A stretch of 64,000 bases of DNA. Source: UBA9926 sp913064795. Lineage in GTDB: Bacteria; Pseudomonadota; Gammaproteobacteria; Pseudomonadales; Azotimanducaceae. The translations under genes were made by a program, and so were the position numbers. Under the pieces are notes generated by a model that saw only the letters and a list, made by a program, of their open reading frames with translations, was not told the DNA's origin and ran no database searches. Where the stretch lies: contig JBJKZD010000010.1 of the NCBI GenBank assembly GCA_045560765.1, forward strand, positions 682,001-746,000. The letters run 5' to 3'. Positions 54,963-64,000 of this stretch are shown here, piece by piece (position 1 is the stretch's first letter; each line of letters starts with the position of its first letter).

Positions 54963-56966
54963 TTAGATCGCCTCGTGCTGGCTAATCCAAGGCGCAAGCT
55001 TGATTTTCATGGTGTCAAGATGCGTTTCATAGTGTCGCCACTGATCAACAGCTCCGGAATAAATGGGTTGCCTGACTTGCTCTGAGCTAGCGGTGCGAAC
55101 CGCGCGCTGTGTATCAAAAAAGGATAAGCAGCCCGTCTCAAATGGAAGTTCGCAATGGTCCAAGAGGCGCCGAACCTCGGCCTCAACGTTCTCGATCACA
55201 CGCTCGTACTTAACTCGTAGCACTTTGTCAGGCAGAACCTCGTCCCAGTGCGCCATCAGCCGAGCATAATCGTTGAAATACTCCGCAATGTTGGTCTGGC
55301 CATAAGTGAAGGCCTGGCCGGCTGCGAACAACTGTTTATAGCCGCTAAAGCAAGTTGCCATTGGATGCCTGCGCGCATCGATGATTTTTGCATTTGGGAG
55401 GATGCGGTTAATTAATGCGACATGCTGAAAGTTGTTGGGCATCTTATCAATAAAATAGGGCGCTCCCTGACGTTGAATGCGCGTTCGCTCAAGATACTCG
55501 GCGCCTAGGTCCCGACATTCCTTTGGGGTCAAATCGAACAAAATCTCCGGATACAGTGAGACATCATCTCGGTTGCGCTTACCGCCGAGACGACGAGCGA
55601 TCGCGATCATTTCGCGCAGTTCTGAGGTGCCATCCACCTGCGAATGACTCGCTAGAATTTGTTCTAGTAAGGTCGAGCCGGAACGAGGTAGTCCGACGAT
55701 AAAAATGGGATCAGGCGATGTGTCTCCGGGTGCGCCTACATCCCGAAGCTTATCGGCGGTGCAGCTTGAAATCAGCTTATTGGTCTCTTCGGTGGTATGC
55801 CTTGCTTGATAGCCTTCCTGTTCTTTTTTTCGGTTGTTACCGAGTGCGTAGTACTTAAAAGATGCATCAAATGCCATTCTGTCCTCAAGGGCTTTGCCGA
55901 GTGCGAAGCAAAGGTGAAAGTAGTCGCTATTGGTGGTCTCGTGGCTGGCAATGATCTGCTCCATTTGCGCTACTTCTTCGTCCTCAAATCGGAACGTCTT
56001 TAAATTGGCAAGGTTCCAGTAGGTTTCGCCCAAGTCAGGTTTGACTTCGATGGCTCGACGATAAGACGTTATGGCGTCTTTTTGACGACCCACGGTCTTG
56101 AGTGCGTGGCCATGGCTATTGTGAAGCTGCGCGTGCATCGGGAAGCGCGCTGTCAACACTCGATAGCGTTCAATCGCGGCTTCATAATGACCAATCATTA
56201 CTTCAATGGATGCGGCCAAGATGCTGTGAGAAAAATTTTGTGGGTCTACTTTTTCCAGATATTGGATCTCAGAAAGAGCCTGCTCATATTTTTGGGCTTC
56301 GCTCAGCGCACTCGCATAGGTATTTCGTGCCAAATGAAAGTCCGGTGCCAAGCGCAGGCAATCCTCGAGTAATATTTCTGGGTCGCCCTTGATGCCCAGC
56401 CTTACCCCAATTTCTGCAAGGAGCCGGATCACTGCGACGTCCGTTGGATTCCGCTTGAGATAGTCCCTGCAGATGCCCTCGGCCATGCCGTAGTGCTCTT
56501 GCTGGACAAGATCTAAGGCTTTAATGATGGCTGGATGTGTGTGGGTGCCAGCGAGCGCTTGACGAATCGCATGTGCGGCTTCTTCAGCCTCTCCCTCACT
56601 GTGCAAGGACTCGCCCAGTAACCGCCAGCTGCTCGCAAGCTTCGGATCTAGCTTGACTGCATTTCGCAGTGCGGCAATCGCGTCATCGACGCGGCCAACG
56701 GCATGCAGCGCGTGGCCGAGCTCCTGATGGATGACTGCGACGGATTGGGTACCTTGGACAAGGGCTTCAAGCAAGGTCACCGCTTCGGAGTGGCGTCCGA
56801 GCTGGCGAAGAATAACGGCTCTGAGGTAATTGCTTTTGGCGTCTCGGGGATGGACCGAGAGAATGGCATCCACTTGTTCAAGCGCAAGATCGAAGTTGCG
56901 ATCGTTGAGGAGCCTTTGAGCCTGATCAAATGCCGCTTGATAAGCGCCGGTGTCCTCGTTGGTCAT
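54963..56966 (-). CDS. TPR-repeat sulfotransferase
   Basis: A 667-residue two-part protein. Residues about 1-370 are a run of TPR helices (for example A-L-H-A-V-G-R-V-D-D-A and H-G-H-A-L-K-T-V-G-R-Q-K-D-A). Residues about 415-660 are a sulfotransferase domain, with the PAPS 5'-phosphosulfate loop G-L-P-R-S-G-S-T-L-L-E-Q near 422 and a 3'-phosphate motif with R-R-H-P around 530. Such fused proteins are common in marine bacteria and modify unknown protein or small-molecule acceptors. It has no signal peptide, so it is cytosolic, and no partner gene is adjacent. Confidence 0.9.
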   Translation of the reverse strand: MTNEDTGAYQAAFDQAQRLLNDRNFDLALEQVDAILSVHPRDAKSNYLRAVILRQLGRHSEAVTLLEALVQGTQSVAVIHQELGHALHAVGRVDDAIAALRNAVKLDPKLASSWRLLGESLHSEGEAEEAAHAIRQALAGTHTHPAIIKALDLVQQEHYGMAEGICRDYLKRNPTDVAVIRLLAEIGVRLGIKGDPEILLEDCLRLAPDFHLARNTYASALSEAQKYEQALSEIQYLEKVDPQNFSHSILAASIEVMIGHYEAAIERYRVLTARFPMHAQLHNSHGHALKTVGRQKDAITSYRRAIEVKPDLGETYWNLANLKTFRFEDEEVAQMEQIIASHETTNSDYFHLCFALGKALEDRMAFDASFKYYALGNNRKKEQEGYQARHTTEETNKLISSCTADKLRDVGAPGDTSPDPIFIVGLPRSGSTLLEQILASHSQVDGTSELREMIAIARRLGGKRNRDDVSLYPEILFDLTPKECRDLGAEYLERTRIQRQGAPYFIDKMPNNFQHVALINRILPNAKIIDARRHPMATCFSGYKQLFAAGQAFTYGQTNIAEYFNDYARLMAHWDEVLPDKVLRVKYERVIENVEAEVRRLLDHCELPFETGCLSFFDTQRAVRTASSEQVRQPIYSGAVDQWRHYETHLDTMKIKLAPWISQHEAI

Positions 56967-57124
56967 AGGCAGTGTGATGTCGATTAGGTTTAAGACAGTG
57001 TCTCATTTTTACACCGGCTTGTCCTGATGTTGTTTGTCGCTTAGATAGTGTTTGTTGATTAAAAGATGTTATTTCTCGCCGAAAACATGCTATCAATCCG
57101 GTTTTACGAACAGAGGTAACACGA

Positions 57125-57505
57125 ATGACAGCTACGACAGATCGCGAGCTAATCGAAGCAGTGATACAGACCTATTTCGAAAGCATGTATGAATCAGATC
57201 CAGCGAAGGTGCATGAAGCATTTCATACAGATGCTAAAATCACCGGGTACATGGGCGATCAATTGGCGGAAATGTCGGTTACGGAGTTTGCTGACTTTGT
57301 GGCGGCTCAGCCCTCGGCAAAAGCCTCCGGCTTGCCAGCTTATCTCGAGACCGTTGGGCTTGTACTGGCAGGTAAGACCGCCGTGGCGCAAGTTCGAGAT
57401 GATTATCTGGGCAGCCGCTTTTTTGACTCACTGTCATTTTTGAAAGTGGACAACCAATGGCTCATTTATAACAAGCTGTTTCACGTCGAAGGGCCAGCGC
57501 CCTGA
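57125..57505 (+). CDS. NTF2/SnoaL-like fold protein (putative lumazine-binding type)
   Basis: A 126-residue cone-shaped alpha+beta fold. It begins with a helix I-E-A-V-I-Q-T-Y-F-E-S-M-Y, then D-P-A-K-V-H-E-A-F-H, where the His is conserved, and ends in L-S-F-L-K-V-D-N-Q-W-L-I-Y-N-K-L-F-H, typical of PF12893-like proteins. These bind small ligands; the function is unknown. A weak AGAGGTAAC precedes the ATG. It converges with a glyoxalase-like gene 41 bases away. Confidence 0.85.
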   Translation: MTATTDRELIEAVIQTYFESMYESDPAKVHEAFHTDAKITGYMGDQLAEMSVTEFADFVAAQPSAKASGLPAYLETVGLVLAGKTAVAQVRDDYLGSRFFDSLSFLKVDNQWLIYNKLFHVEGPAP

Positions 57506-57546
57506 GCGAATGTGACGTGCTCGAGGTTGCTGTATCAACGGGCTAT

Positions 57547-58332
57547 TTAAGCGAGCGAATGTTGATGCAGGAACCAGTTGACGCCGCAGACCTCGACGTA
57601 ATCGTCTCCAACTTTGCAGCCTCGAAGGGTCGCGGTTTCTTGAATGGCCGCGGCATCCGCTACGGCAATGTGTAAACCACTGAGCCCTGGACCTCGATCG
57701 TCCTGCATGGCCGTGAAATAGAGCCTGGCATTGTTTAAGGTGAGATAGCGTTTGCCATTGTCTTCTATGACGGTTGATCCAATGACTCCGGCCCATTTGT
57801 TAGCAAGTGCCTCAGGGTCATGAGACTGAAGCTCAACGCCAACGAAGTCGAGGGTCCGGCTCTGGTCAATCGCTGATTCCCAACCGCCACCGCCTACAGG
57901 CATCCAATGGCCCTCAAAATCATTGTGAGCGTCTGTCTCGATCTCTAAAAATGCAGCTTCAAGGTCACCGGGATGAAATTGGATTAAATGCCAATCTTCT
58001 CGCTCGGTCTCGTGGGCGATACGAATGCTGGTGTCTAGCGCGCGAGCTCTTGCCGCGAGTTGGGTCGCTTTGCTGTCGGCTTGGGTGATGACCATATAAC
58101 CGCCATTACCCGATCGACGCTCGAGGTAGCGGCCAGCTGCGGTATTGGGTTTTACCGGCGCGACGACCTCTAAAAAGTTGCGACCAAGGGGCATCAAGGT
58201 GTTTTCCAGTCCGAAGGCAGCAACCCCAGGGTCGACGTAGCATCTCTGAATACCGAAGATCTGAGTCAAGTCATCAATAACCGGTTCAAGGTGTTCCGCA
58301 ACAAGACAAATTTGTCGAAGCTGTAAGGTCAT
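57547..58332 (-). CDS. VOC-superfamily glyoxalase-like protein
   Basis: The 261-residue product shows the paired beta-alpha-beta-beta-beta modules of the vicinal oxygen chelate fold. The first begins I-C-L-V-A-E-H-L-E and contains F-L-E-V-V-A-P near residue 56; the second, from about 165, has F-V-G-V-E-L-Q. Several His/Glu ligands of the metal site are recognisable only loosely. This Glyoxalase_3-like group includes enzymes of unknown substrate. No signal peptide is present. AGCTGTAAGG just before the ATG is a weak ribosome-binding site. Confidence 0.8.
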   Translation of the reverse strand: MTLQLRQICLVAEHLEPVIDDLTQIFGIQRCYVDPGVAAFGLENTLMPLGRNFLEVVAPVKPNTAAGRYLERRSGNGGYMVITQADSKATQLAARARALDTSIRIAHETEREDWHLIQFHPGDLEAAFLEIETDAHNDFEGHWMPVGGGGWESAIDQSRTLDFVGVELQSHDPEALANKWAGVIGSTVIEDNGKRYLTLNNARLYFTAMQDDRGPGLSGLHIAVADAAAIQETATLRGCKVGDDYVEVCGVNWFLHQHSLA

Positions 58333-59004
58333 GAGGCCCTCGTAAGATGTTTTTCTGTAGTGTAGTTGTCTCCAGTGTAACGCAGTGAGATGAATTTTAA
58401 ATGGGTCTGCCTTTCACTCATCCCTTGGTCGACAGTGCAGCAGTTTGTGAGGCGTGCAATCGTTAGGGTGGTGTTAAAAAGGTCTAGGGGCGCACACCTG
58501 GCCATTTGGCCATTTTATCCAGGGATTTGATCGCATTAGCGCAGGCCCATTCCAGTGCGAATTTTCGGTGGCGTAGCAAGTCTGCTTGGGCTGAGTAGCC
58601 TAAAACCGAGAATGATTTTACAGTCGGCCTAAGATGGGGCTTAATTCCCGGTGCTTGGTCTAGACGGTTTTGAATTCAGAACAGGTTTGAATGTTCGACA
58701 GTTAGAACAGATGTTCTTAAACAGCCTATGTCAGCAGCTTATGACAACAACCAATGATAAAAGCTTAAAAGAAAAAGCCTGTATCGATACGGAGGTTGAT
58801 AGCGTTGCATGGGAGGCACGGAGCAAAGATCATGACAGTTTTGATGTTGGGAGTGCCGCAACTTGCTTGAGGGTTGCCGGAGGGTCGGCCTATCGACGGG
58901 GGTTGACTCAGTCCATTGTCCTGGATTGGATCAAGCAACGGATGCATAGCAGTATCAGCGATTATAAAAGTGTTTCCGGCTTGTCGAGAATATTTTTTTA
59001 TGCG
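58333..59004. other. Long non-coding gap ahead of the cytochrome gene
   Basis: The frame of the cytochrome is open back to 58651, but the translation there has no family pattern, no membrane or export signal, and no ribosome-binding site, so I treat it as non-coding. It contains a weak 13-nt duplication (58724-58749, core GCCTATGTCAGCA). Promoter signals could not be placed. Confidence 0.5.
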
Positions 59005-61224
59005 ATGACCGCACCGATGATGAGGTCCCTCTTGATCAGCGGTCTGCTTGCCCTGGGTCCAGCCAGCCTTGTGCGCTCTGCTGAGGCCGTCTCGGCGCAG
59101 GACTGCGCGAAATGCCATGCCAATGAGACCGAGGCCTGGTCGCATTCCGATCATGCATGGTCGATGCGGCTGGCGTCACCAGAGGCTGTAAAAGCGCCAT
59201 TTTCCGGCGAGGAAACTAATTTTGATGGGCTTTTTGGGCAATTCAAGCGAGGTTCCCCAGAGTCGACCACAGACTCCAGTCCGGCGGTGATCGAATCGCA
59301 AATGGGGAAGGGTGCAGCGCCGTTCGTTATTGGGCTCAAAGATACTGCTCAAAATGAGGCACGGTTTACGGATCACAGGGTTCGATACACTTTTGGTCAC
59401 GACCCGCTCCAGCAGTTTCTCATTGACCTCGGTGAAGATCGGTTGCAGGTCGCCCCTTTTGCTTTTGACACCCGACCCGCCGATGAGGGCGGGCAGCAAT
59501 GGATCCACCTTGAAGCGGAATTTGGCAATCAGAGGGAGTCCAGATTTCAATGGCATCAGCCGCTTCAAAACTGGAATGGCATGTGTGCTGACTGTCATTC
59601 GAGGGGGTTAAGCCGTAATTACAACCCCGCAGAGAATCGGTTTGATACACAGTTCGATGCTGTCAATGTCGATTGTCAGTCATGCCATGTGGTGACCAAG
59701 GATCACGGGCAAGCCCCAGCGCAATCAGAGCAGACCCAGGGACAATGGGTGCGCGCTGCTGGCGCGCCGATTGCGCATTGGGCTGGCCCCAAGCGCGACA
59801 CCAGCGCCATGGAGGCTTGTTTTGGGTGTCATAGCTTGCGGGCGCCCCTGACTGATGGCTTCACACCGGCACGCCCTTTTCTCGATCAGTTCCGCCCAGA
59901 GGCAGTCGTTCCACCGTTTTATCAAGCGGATGGTCAGATCGAAGAGGAGGTCTATGTCTACGGTTCCTTTCTTCAAAGTGCGATGTACAGTGCCGGTGTG
60001 CAGTGTATGGATTGTCATGATCCGCACTCGGGGCAGGTCAAGGCAGAGGGCAACACCTTGTGTTTAACCTGCCATGCCGCAGAAGTTTTCGACGCGCCTG
60101 ATCATCATTTGCATCGAGTTGATTCGACCGAAGGCCAATGCGTCAGTTGTCATATGCCTGCAAAGACTTATATGAGCGTCGATGATCGCCGGGACCATCG
60201 TTTCGCTGTGCCTGATCCCGACCTGGCTTCGGCGCTGGGTAGTGACGACGTTTGTCAGTCCTGTCATGAGGATCGCTGGTCGCAGTTCAAAGCGCTTGCC
60301 GGAGCAGCTGAATTGATGGAAGGAGGGCACGCCCTGGCCTCACAGCAAGCGCTGTCTAATACGTCCATGGCTGCTCAGCAGCTCACGCTGCTTCAGCCGC
60401 GACAGGGCGCCCGGGTATTGGCTTTGATCAATCAAGATGCGCACCCGGCGATTCTTAGGGCCTCGATGCTTCGAAAGTATGCGGCATTGGGCCCACCTGA
60501 TTTGGCGCCACTCGCGGTCGCGGCCGCGCAAAGTCTCGAGCCAGTCCTGCGCTTGGTGGCGGCTGACCTTTTGGATTCCCGGGCTGTCGAGCAAAAACAA
60601 AGGCTGATGTCGTTGGCCCAAGATCCGCTGCGCGCGGTGCGGATAGCGGCAATTGACAGACTGCGGGCTGGGCAAGTTGATCTTGGGGCTATCTTGGGTA
60701 GCGCGGATCTCGGTAGCCCGCTCAGTGAAGCCGGCGAGGCTCTGGTGCAAATCGCCTGGCGGGGTGAAGGGCGATTGCGCTTAGCCGAAGTTGCCATATC
60801 TGATGGCGATGCGATGGCGGCCGAGCGGGCATTTAAAATGGCGATCCAGCTTGATCCTTTTTTTGTTGGGGCCTACCTCAATCTATCGGACCACTATCGG
60901 CGGCTGAATGCACAGGAACAGAGTCTTGATGCTTTGGATCAGGGGCTAGAACGCAGTGCTGACAGCTCGATCCTGCACTACAGTCGAGGCTTAGCCTTGG
61001 TTCGGCTCAATCGGCACAGCGAAGGTAAGCCCGCATTGCTCCGGGCGGTGGCTCTGGCGCCTGAGAATATAGACTTCTTTTATACCGCATTGCTGCTGCT
61101 AGAGGCTTTGAACGAACGTGCTCAAGGGTTGGCACTGGTGCGATCGAGATACCCCGAGGGCACTGTGCCCGAGCCAATTTCGCAGTTGCTCAGACGTTGG
61201 AGCCTCATCGACGGCCAAAACTGA
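59005..61224 (+). CDS. Octaheme c-type cytochrome with C-terminal TPR repeats
   Basis: From the proposed start at 59005 the protein has 739 residues and a signal peptide (hydrophobic core, then A-E-A near 28). Eight C-x-x-C-H haem sites lie between about residues 34 and 420: C-A-K-C-H, C-A-D-C-H, C-Q-S-C-H, C-F-G-C-H, C-M-D-C-H, C-L-T-C-H, C-V-S-C-H and C-Q-S-C-H. The last 150 residues form TPR helices. It resembles the periplasmic multihaem-plus-TPR proteins of NrfA/doubled-CxxCH type. It likely shuttles electrons or binds a partner; a reductase activity is not evident. ATG 59017 or 59020 are close alternatives. A TonB receptor gene follows after 103 bases. Confidence 0.88.
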   Translation: MTAPMMRSLLISGLLALGPASLVRSAEAVSAQDCAKCHANETEAWSHSDHAWSMRLASPEAVKAPFSGEETNFDGLFGQFKRGSPESTTDSSPAVIESQMGKGAAPFVIGLKDTAQNEARFTDHRVRYTFGHDPLQQFLIDLGEDRLQVAPFAFDTRPADEGGQQWIHLEAEFGNQRESRFQWHQPLQNWNGMCADCHSRGLSRNYNPAENRFDTQFDAVNVDCQSCHVVTKDHGQAPAQSEQTQGQWVRAAGAPIAHWAGPKRDTSAMEACFGCHSLRAPLTDGFTPARPFLDQFRPEAVVPPFYQADGQIEEEVYVYGSFLQSAMYSAGVQCMDCHDPHSGQVKAEGNTLCLTCHAAEVFDAPDHHLHRVDSTEGQCVSCHMPAKTYMSVDDRRDHRFAVPDPDLASALGSDDVCQSCHEDRWSQFKALAGAAELMEGGHALASQQALSNTSMAAQQLTLLQPRQGARVLALINQDAHPAILRASMLRKYAALGPPDLAPLAVAAAQSLEPVLRLVAADLLDSRAVEQKQRLMSLAQDPLRAVRIAAIDRLRAGQVDLGAILGSADLGSPLSEAGEALVQIAWRGEGRLRLAEVAISDGDAMAAERAFKMAIQLDPFFVGAYLNLSDHYRRLNAQEQSLDALDQGLERSADSSILHYSRGLALVRLNRHSEGKPALLRAVALAPENIDFFYTALLLLEALNERAQGLALVRSRYPEGTVPEPISQLLRRWSLIDGQN

Positions 61225-61327
61225 GCATTTGCAATCATAAAAATCAACAGTTATGGTCAGGTGAACGTCCAGTGAATACTGTCGAATTATCTGGATGAAT
61301 GAATAATTAAAAAATAGGGGATTGCTT

Positions 61328-64000
61328 ATGTTGGGTATCCGATTAAAACGGCTAAGAAGCTTAGGGGGATTGATCCTTCTGATAGGGGGATTGAGCCAGG
61401 TGGCCTGGGTTACGGCAGAAGATGAGATCGAAGAGGTCGTAGTGACCGGTTCATTCATTAAGGGCGCAGCCGAAGATGCCCCGCTACCGGTGACAACGAT
61501 TCAGCGAGAAGATCTTCGCCTTGAGGGGTCTCCAAGTGCTGTCGATATGATTCGTAATATGTCTTTCAGTCAGGGCGCTGACGGAGAAACTGACCAGTTC
61601 CAAGCAGGGGCAGGAGCGGATCGAGCGACGATTAATATTCGAGGATTGGGGCCTAGCCGTTCGTTGGTTCTGGTCAATGGTCGCCGGACCACTTGGTCGC
61701 CGGGTGCGATTGGTGCCCAAGCTCAGTTGCTGGTTGATGTCAACATGATGCCGGCGATGGCGCTGAGCCGAATCGAGGTTCTGCGTGATGGTGCTGCAGC
61801 GACCTATGGCTCTGACGCGATTGCGGGTGTCATGAATTACATCACTCGTGCGGATTTCTCAGGCTTTGAGGTTTCAGCCAGTCATCAGGATATCCAAGAT
61901 ACCAATGGCGCGCAGGATTTCGGTTTTATCTGGGGCGGTGAGCTCATGGATGGAAAGATGAATCTTGTGACTTCGGCAGGATTCCAAAAACGAACGCGAC
62001 TGCGCATCTCCGACCGTGAGCAATGGTCTCTGAGGCCTTACGCAGAGAGCGTTCGAGGCGGTTGGTCCTCAGTGGGCCGGCCTTCCGTGGTGGTGCCGCT
62101 CGATCGCTGGAATGCATCACCCATTGGCGGTGGTTTTGGCGGCTTGCTTGCAACTGGCATTGTCGATCCCAATTGTGAACTGCTCGGTGGCTCTCGAACC
62201 AATATTCTTGCAATCCCGTTTGGCGATCCCGACAGTCTGGGTAATGGGGAAGCGGGTCTCGGTGGTTTCTGTCGGTTTCAATACACAGCCTTTGATAATT
62301 TGATCGAAAATTCTGAGAAGTGGCAGTGGTTTACGGAGGCAACCATCGCGGTTTCCGATACAACGACCCTGAGCATGGAATTCTTGCTGACCGATAGTGA
62401 TGTTCCTGATTGGGGTACGTCTCCATCGTATCCACCAAATCGATTGGTGGATGAAAATAGAACAATTCGCGCCAACAACCCAGGTCTGATTGATATGGCG
62501 AGTCTTTATCCTGATCTGTATGGCGCCTACGCAGCTTGTGATGAGGCCTATTGTGGTTGGGCAGGTGACGGCGGTGATCAGGACGCCGCCGGGATACCCG
62601 CGGAATGGCAGGATGTGGCATGGTTCTATGGTCGTTTTTATGGCCAGGATGGACCACCTAGAAGCCACCTTCGTCATTCCGAGTTGATGCGTTTTGCGGC
62701 TGCTCTCGATGGCGAGTGGGGAGACTATTTTTGGCAAGCCTCCGTGAGTTACTCCAATTCAAAGCGTGAGTCTGCCGGTGGAGATACCATGGTGTATCGA
62801 GATCAGCGTGCCAGGCAGGGTTTGGGTGGATTCGAGTGTGAGGCCGCGGTTCCAAATGAGTATGATGCCGACGGCAACTTGAGCTTTTCACTTGCAACAG
62901 TTCAAGCGAATGCTGGGCAAGGGCCGTGTATGTACTGGATCCCCTTCTCAAACTCTATGGCGGGCTCTGACGCTTTAGTCTTGGGTGGACCAAACACGAA
63001 TCCAGACTTTAACCCGGCGCTAGATAATCAAAAGCTCCGCGATTACATGCTCACTGAGGGCTTTTTCCAAGGCGAAACGTCGCTTTTGGTTGTTGAAGCA
63101 GTGATTTCAGGTGAGGTTTCCCAGTGGTCCTTGGGCGGCGGCAATGTTGGTTTTGCCTTAGGCACTCAAATACGAAGTGAGACCTACGAGAGCGGGGTTG
63201 CAACCGATGATTTCTACAACGGTGTGACCTACCCTTGTCAGGCAGGCCCAGAACTCAAAGATTGTGTGACGGGTCGAACCGGTTTGTTCGGGTTTTTGCC
63301 ACCTTCCTTTCCAATTGATGATGATCGAACGATTTACTCAGTCTTTACTGAGCTGAGTCTTCCTTTTTCTGACACGGTGGAAGGTCAATTTTCAATGCGA
63401 TACGAGGATTACGGCGGCAGCACTGGCGGCAGTCTCGATCCAAAGCTAGCTTTGCGATGGCAGATGACTGACTCGATCGGTCTCCGTGCTTCTGCGGGAA
63501 CGACCTTTAGGGGGCCAACCTTAAACCAGATCGTTGATGCCAACTCCTCAAACTCATTGCAATATGTGGGTGTAACGGGTGCTTTCAAGCGTATTGACAC
63601 GGTGGGTAACCCAGATCTTGATCCAGAAGAAGCAACGACGGTGAATGTTGGGTTGTTGGTTGACCATAGTGATTTGTTTACCGCCTCAGACAATCTCTTC
63701 ATGACTTTTGATTACTGGTCTTACGATTTCACGGATCCTTTGGTAACAGAGCCGTTCAACAACGTTTTAGCGCTTGCATGCCCAGGTGGCGCGTCTGATC
63801 CCTGTGATCCCGCAAGCCCTTATTTCGACCGATTACAGTTCGGTGGTAATGCACAAGCGACGGATGTTGAAATCATTACCGTGAACATTGTCAACGGCCC
63901 GGATATCAAGACCGATGGTTTGGACTTCACTCTTCGTTACGGGTTGGATGCGGGTCCTGGGTATTTGACGTTTGACCTGTCCGGAACGCAGATTTTGGGT
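61328..64000 (+). CDS. TonB-dependent receptor, 3' end cut by window edge
   Basis: An ATG at 61328, behind AGGGGA, opens a frame to the right edge (891 codons so far). The signal peptide ends near A-T-A. The TonB box I-E-E-V-V-V-T-G is followed by a plug with I-N-I-R-G-L-G-P-S-R-S-L-V-L-V-N-G-R-R and S-R-I-E-V-L-R-D-G-A-A-A-T-Y-G-S-D-A-I-A-G. This is the variant found in large receptors of sphingomonads and marine gammaproteobacteria. Several Cys pairs in the extracellular loops suggest disulphides. It may share a transcript with the octaheme gene. Confidence 0.92.
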   Translation, partial: MLGIRLKRLRSLGGLILLIGGLSQVAWVTAEDEIEEVVVTGSFIKGAAEDAPLPVTTIQREDLRLEGSPSAVDMIRNMSFSQGADGETDQFQAGAGADRATINIRGLGPSRSLVLVNGRRTTWSPGAIGAQAQLLVDVNMMPAMALSRIEVLRDGAAATYGSDAIAGVMNYITRADFSGFEVSASHQDIQDTNGAQDFGFIWGGELMDGKMNLVTSAGFQKRTRLRISDREQWSLRPYAESVRGGWSSVGRPSVVVPLDRWNASPIGGGFGGLLATGIVDPNCELLGGSRTNILAIPFGDPDSLGNGEAGLGGFCRFQYTAFDNLIENSEKWQWFTEATIAVSDTTTLSMEFLLTDSDVPDWGTSPSYPPNRLVDENRTIRANNPGLIDMASLYPDLYGAYAACDEAYCGWAGDGGDQDAAGIPAEWQDVAWFYGRFYGQDGPPRSHLRHSELMRFAAALDGEWGDYFWQASVSYSNSKRESAGGDTMVYRDQRARQGLGGFECEAAVPNEYDADGNLSFSLATVQANAGQGPCMYWIPFSNSMAGSDALVLGGPNTNPDFNPALDNQKLRDYMLTEGFFQGETSLLVVEAVISGEVSQWSLGGGNVGFALGTQIRSETYESGVATDDFYNGVTYPCQAGPELKDCVTGRTGLFGFLPPSFPIDDDRTIYSVFTELSLPFSDTVEGQFSMRYEDYGGSTGGSLDPKLALRWQMTDSIGLRASAGTTFRGPTLNQIVDANSSNSLQYVGVTGAFKRIDTVGNPDLDPEEATTVNVGLLVDHSDLFTASDNLFMTFDYWSYDFTDPLVTEPFNNVLALACPGGASDPCDPASPYFDRLQFGGNAQATDVEIITVNIVNGPDIKTDGLDFTLRYGLDAGPGYLTFDLSGTQILG

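Noticed and set aside
58651..59004. N-terminal extension of the octaheme cytochrome
   Set aside because: It would place 118 non-conserved residues before a clear signal peptide, so I treat the upstream frame as non-coding.

Overview
The window looks like a chromosomal segment of a free-living, probably marine, Gammaproteobacterium. Evidence for this is a short Gram-negative type 4.5S RNA, the long unimodular type of QueF, four TonB-dependent receptors in 64 kb without any polysaccharide-degrading enzymes, and many genes for lipid and CoA-ester catabolism. The lineage is inferred from gene content only. No phage, IS element, CRISPR array, integrase or replication origin was found.

Layout. 1-10.6 kb: a partial MFS carrier, a PLP-dependent lyase, a PECR-like dehydrogenase, an exported serine hydrolase, an RND efflux pair and an exported metallo-beta-lactamase-fold hydrolase. 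10.6-21.1 kb: a PsiE-like membrane protein, a short-chain dehydrogenase, a frameshifted CoA-transferase, an epoxide hydrolase, a CPBP protease, a broken PepSY protein, a two-subunit molybdenum hydroxylase (iorAB-like) and a GFA-family protein. 21.3-29.7 kb: an AT-richer island with one 2604-residue calcium-repeat surface protein and a ferritin-like protein. 30-41.5 kb: a crotonase, a tRNA-Glu/tRNA-Gly operon with promoter and terminator, frmA, a TonB receptor, queF, an FAH-family hydrolase, an MFS carrier, a kinase-like protein, an acetyltransferase and a nitroreductase. 41.6-64 kb: a TonB receptor behind a structured leader, the 4.5S RNA gene, a CIA30 plus exported methyltransferase pair, a crotonase, a pair of acyl-CoA dehydrogenases, a CrtC/AttH-like protein, a second TonB receptor, a TPR-sulfotransferase, two small-fold proteins, an octaheme cytochrome with TPRs and a partial TonB receptor.

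How the genes fit together. Most enzymes (crotonases, acyl-CoA dehydrogenases, short-chain dehydrogenases, CoA-transferase, epoxide hydrolase, FAH hydrolase, molybdenum hydroxylase) suit catabolism of hydrophobic, possibly cyclic or steroid-like compounds taken up through TonB receptors. No complete pathway is present.

Two sequence-level oddities stand out. First, many of the longer non-coding gaps carry a short imperfect tandem array (units of 7-19 nt, unrelated in sequence from gap to gap), and two arrays begin exactly at the stop codon of the preceding gene. Second, four genes (CoA-transferase, PepSY protein, iorB, queF) carry single-base frameshifts, three of them placeable in four-base homopolymers. 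Correcting them restores family-typical lengths, which suggests either assembly error or an indel-prone genome.
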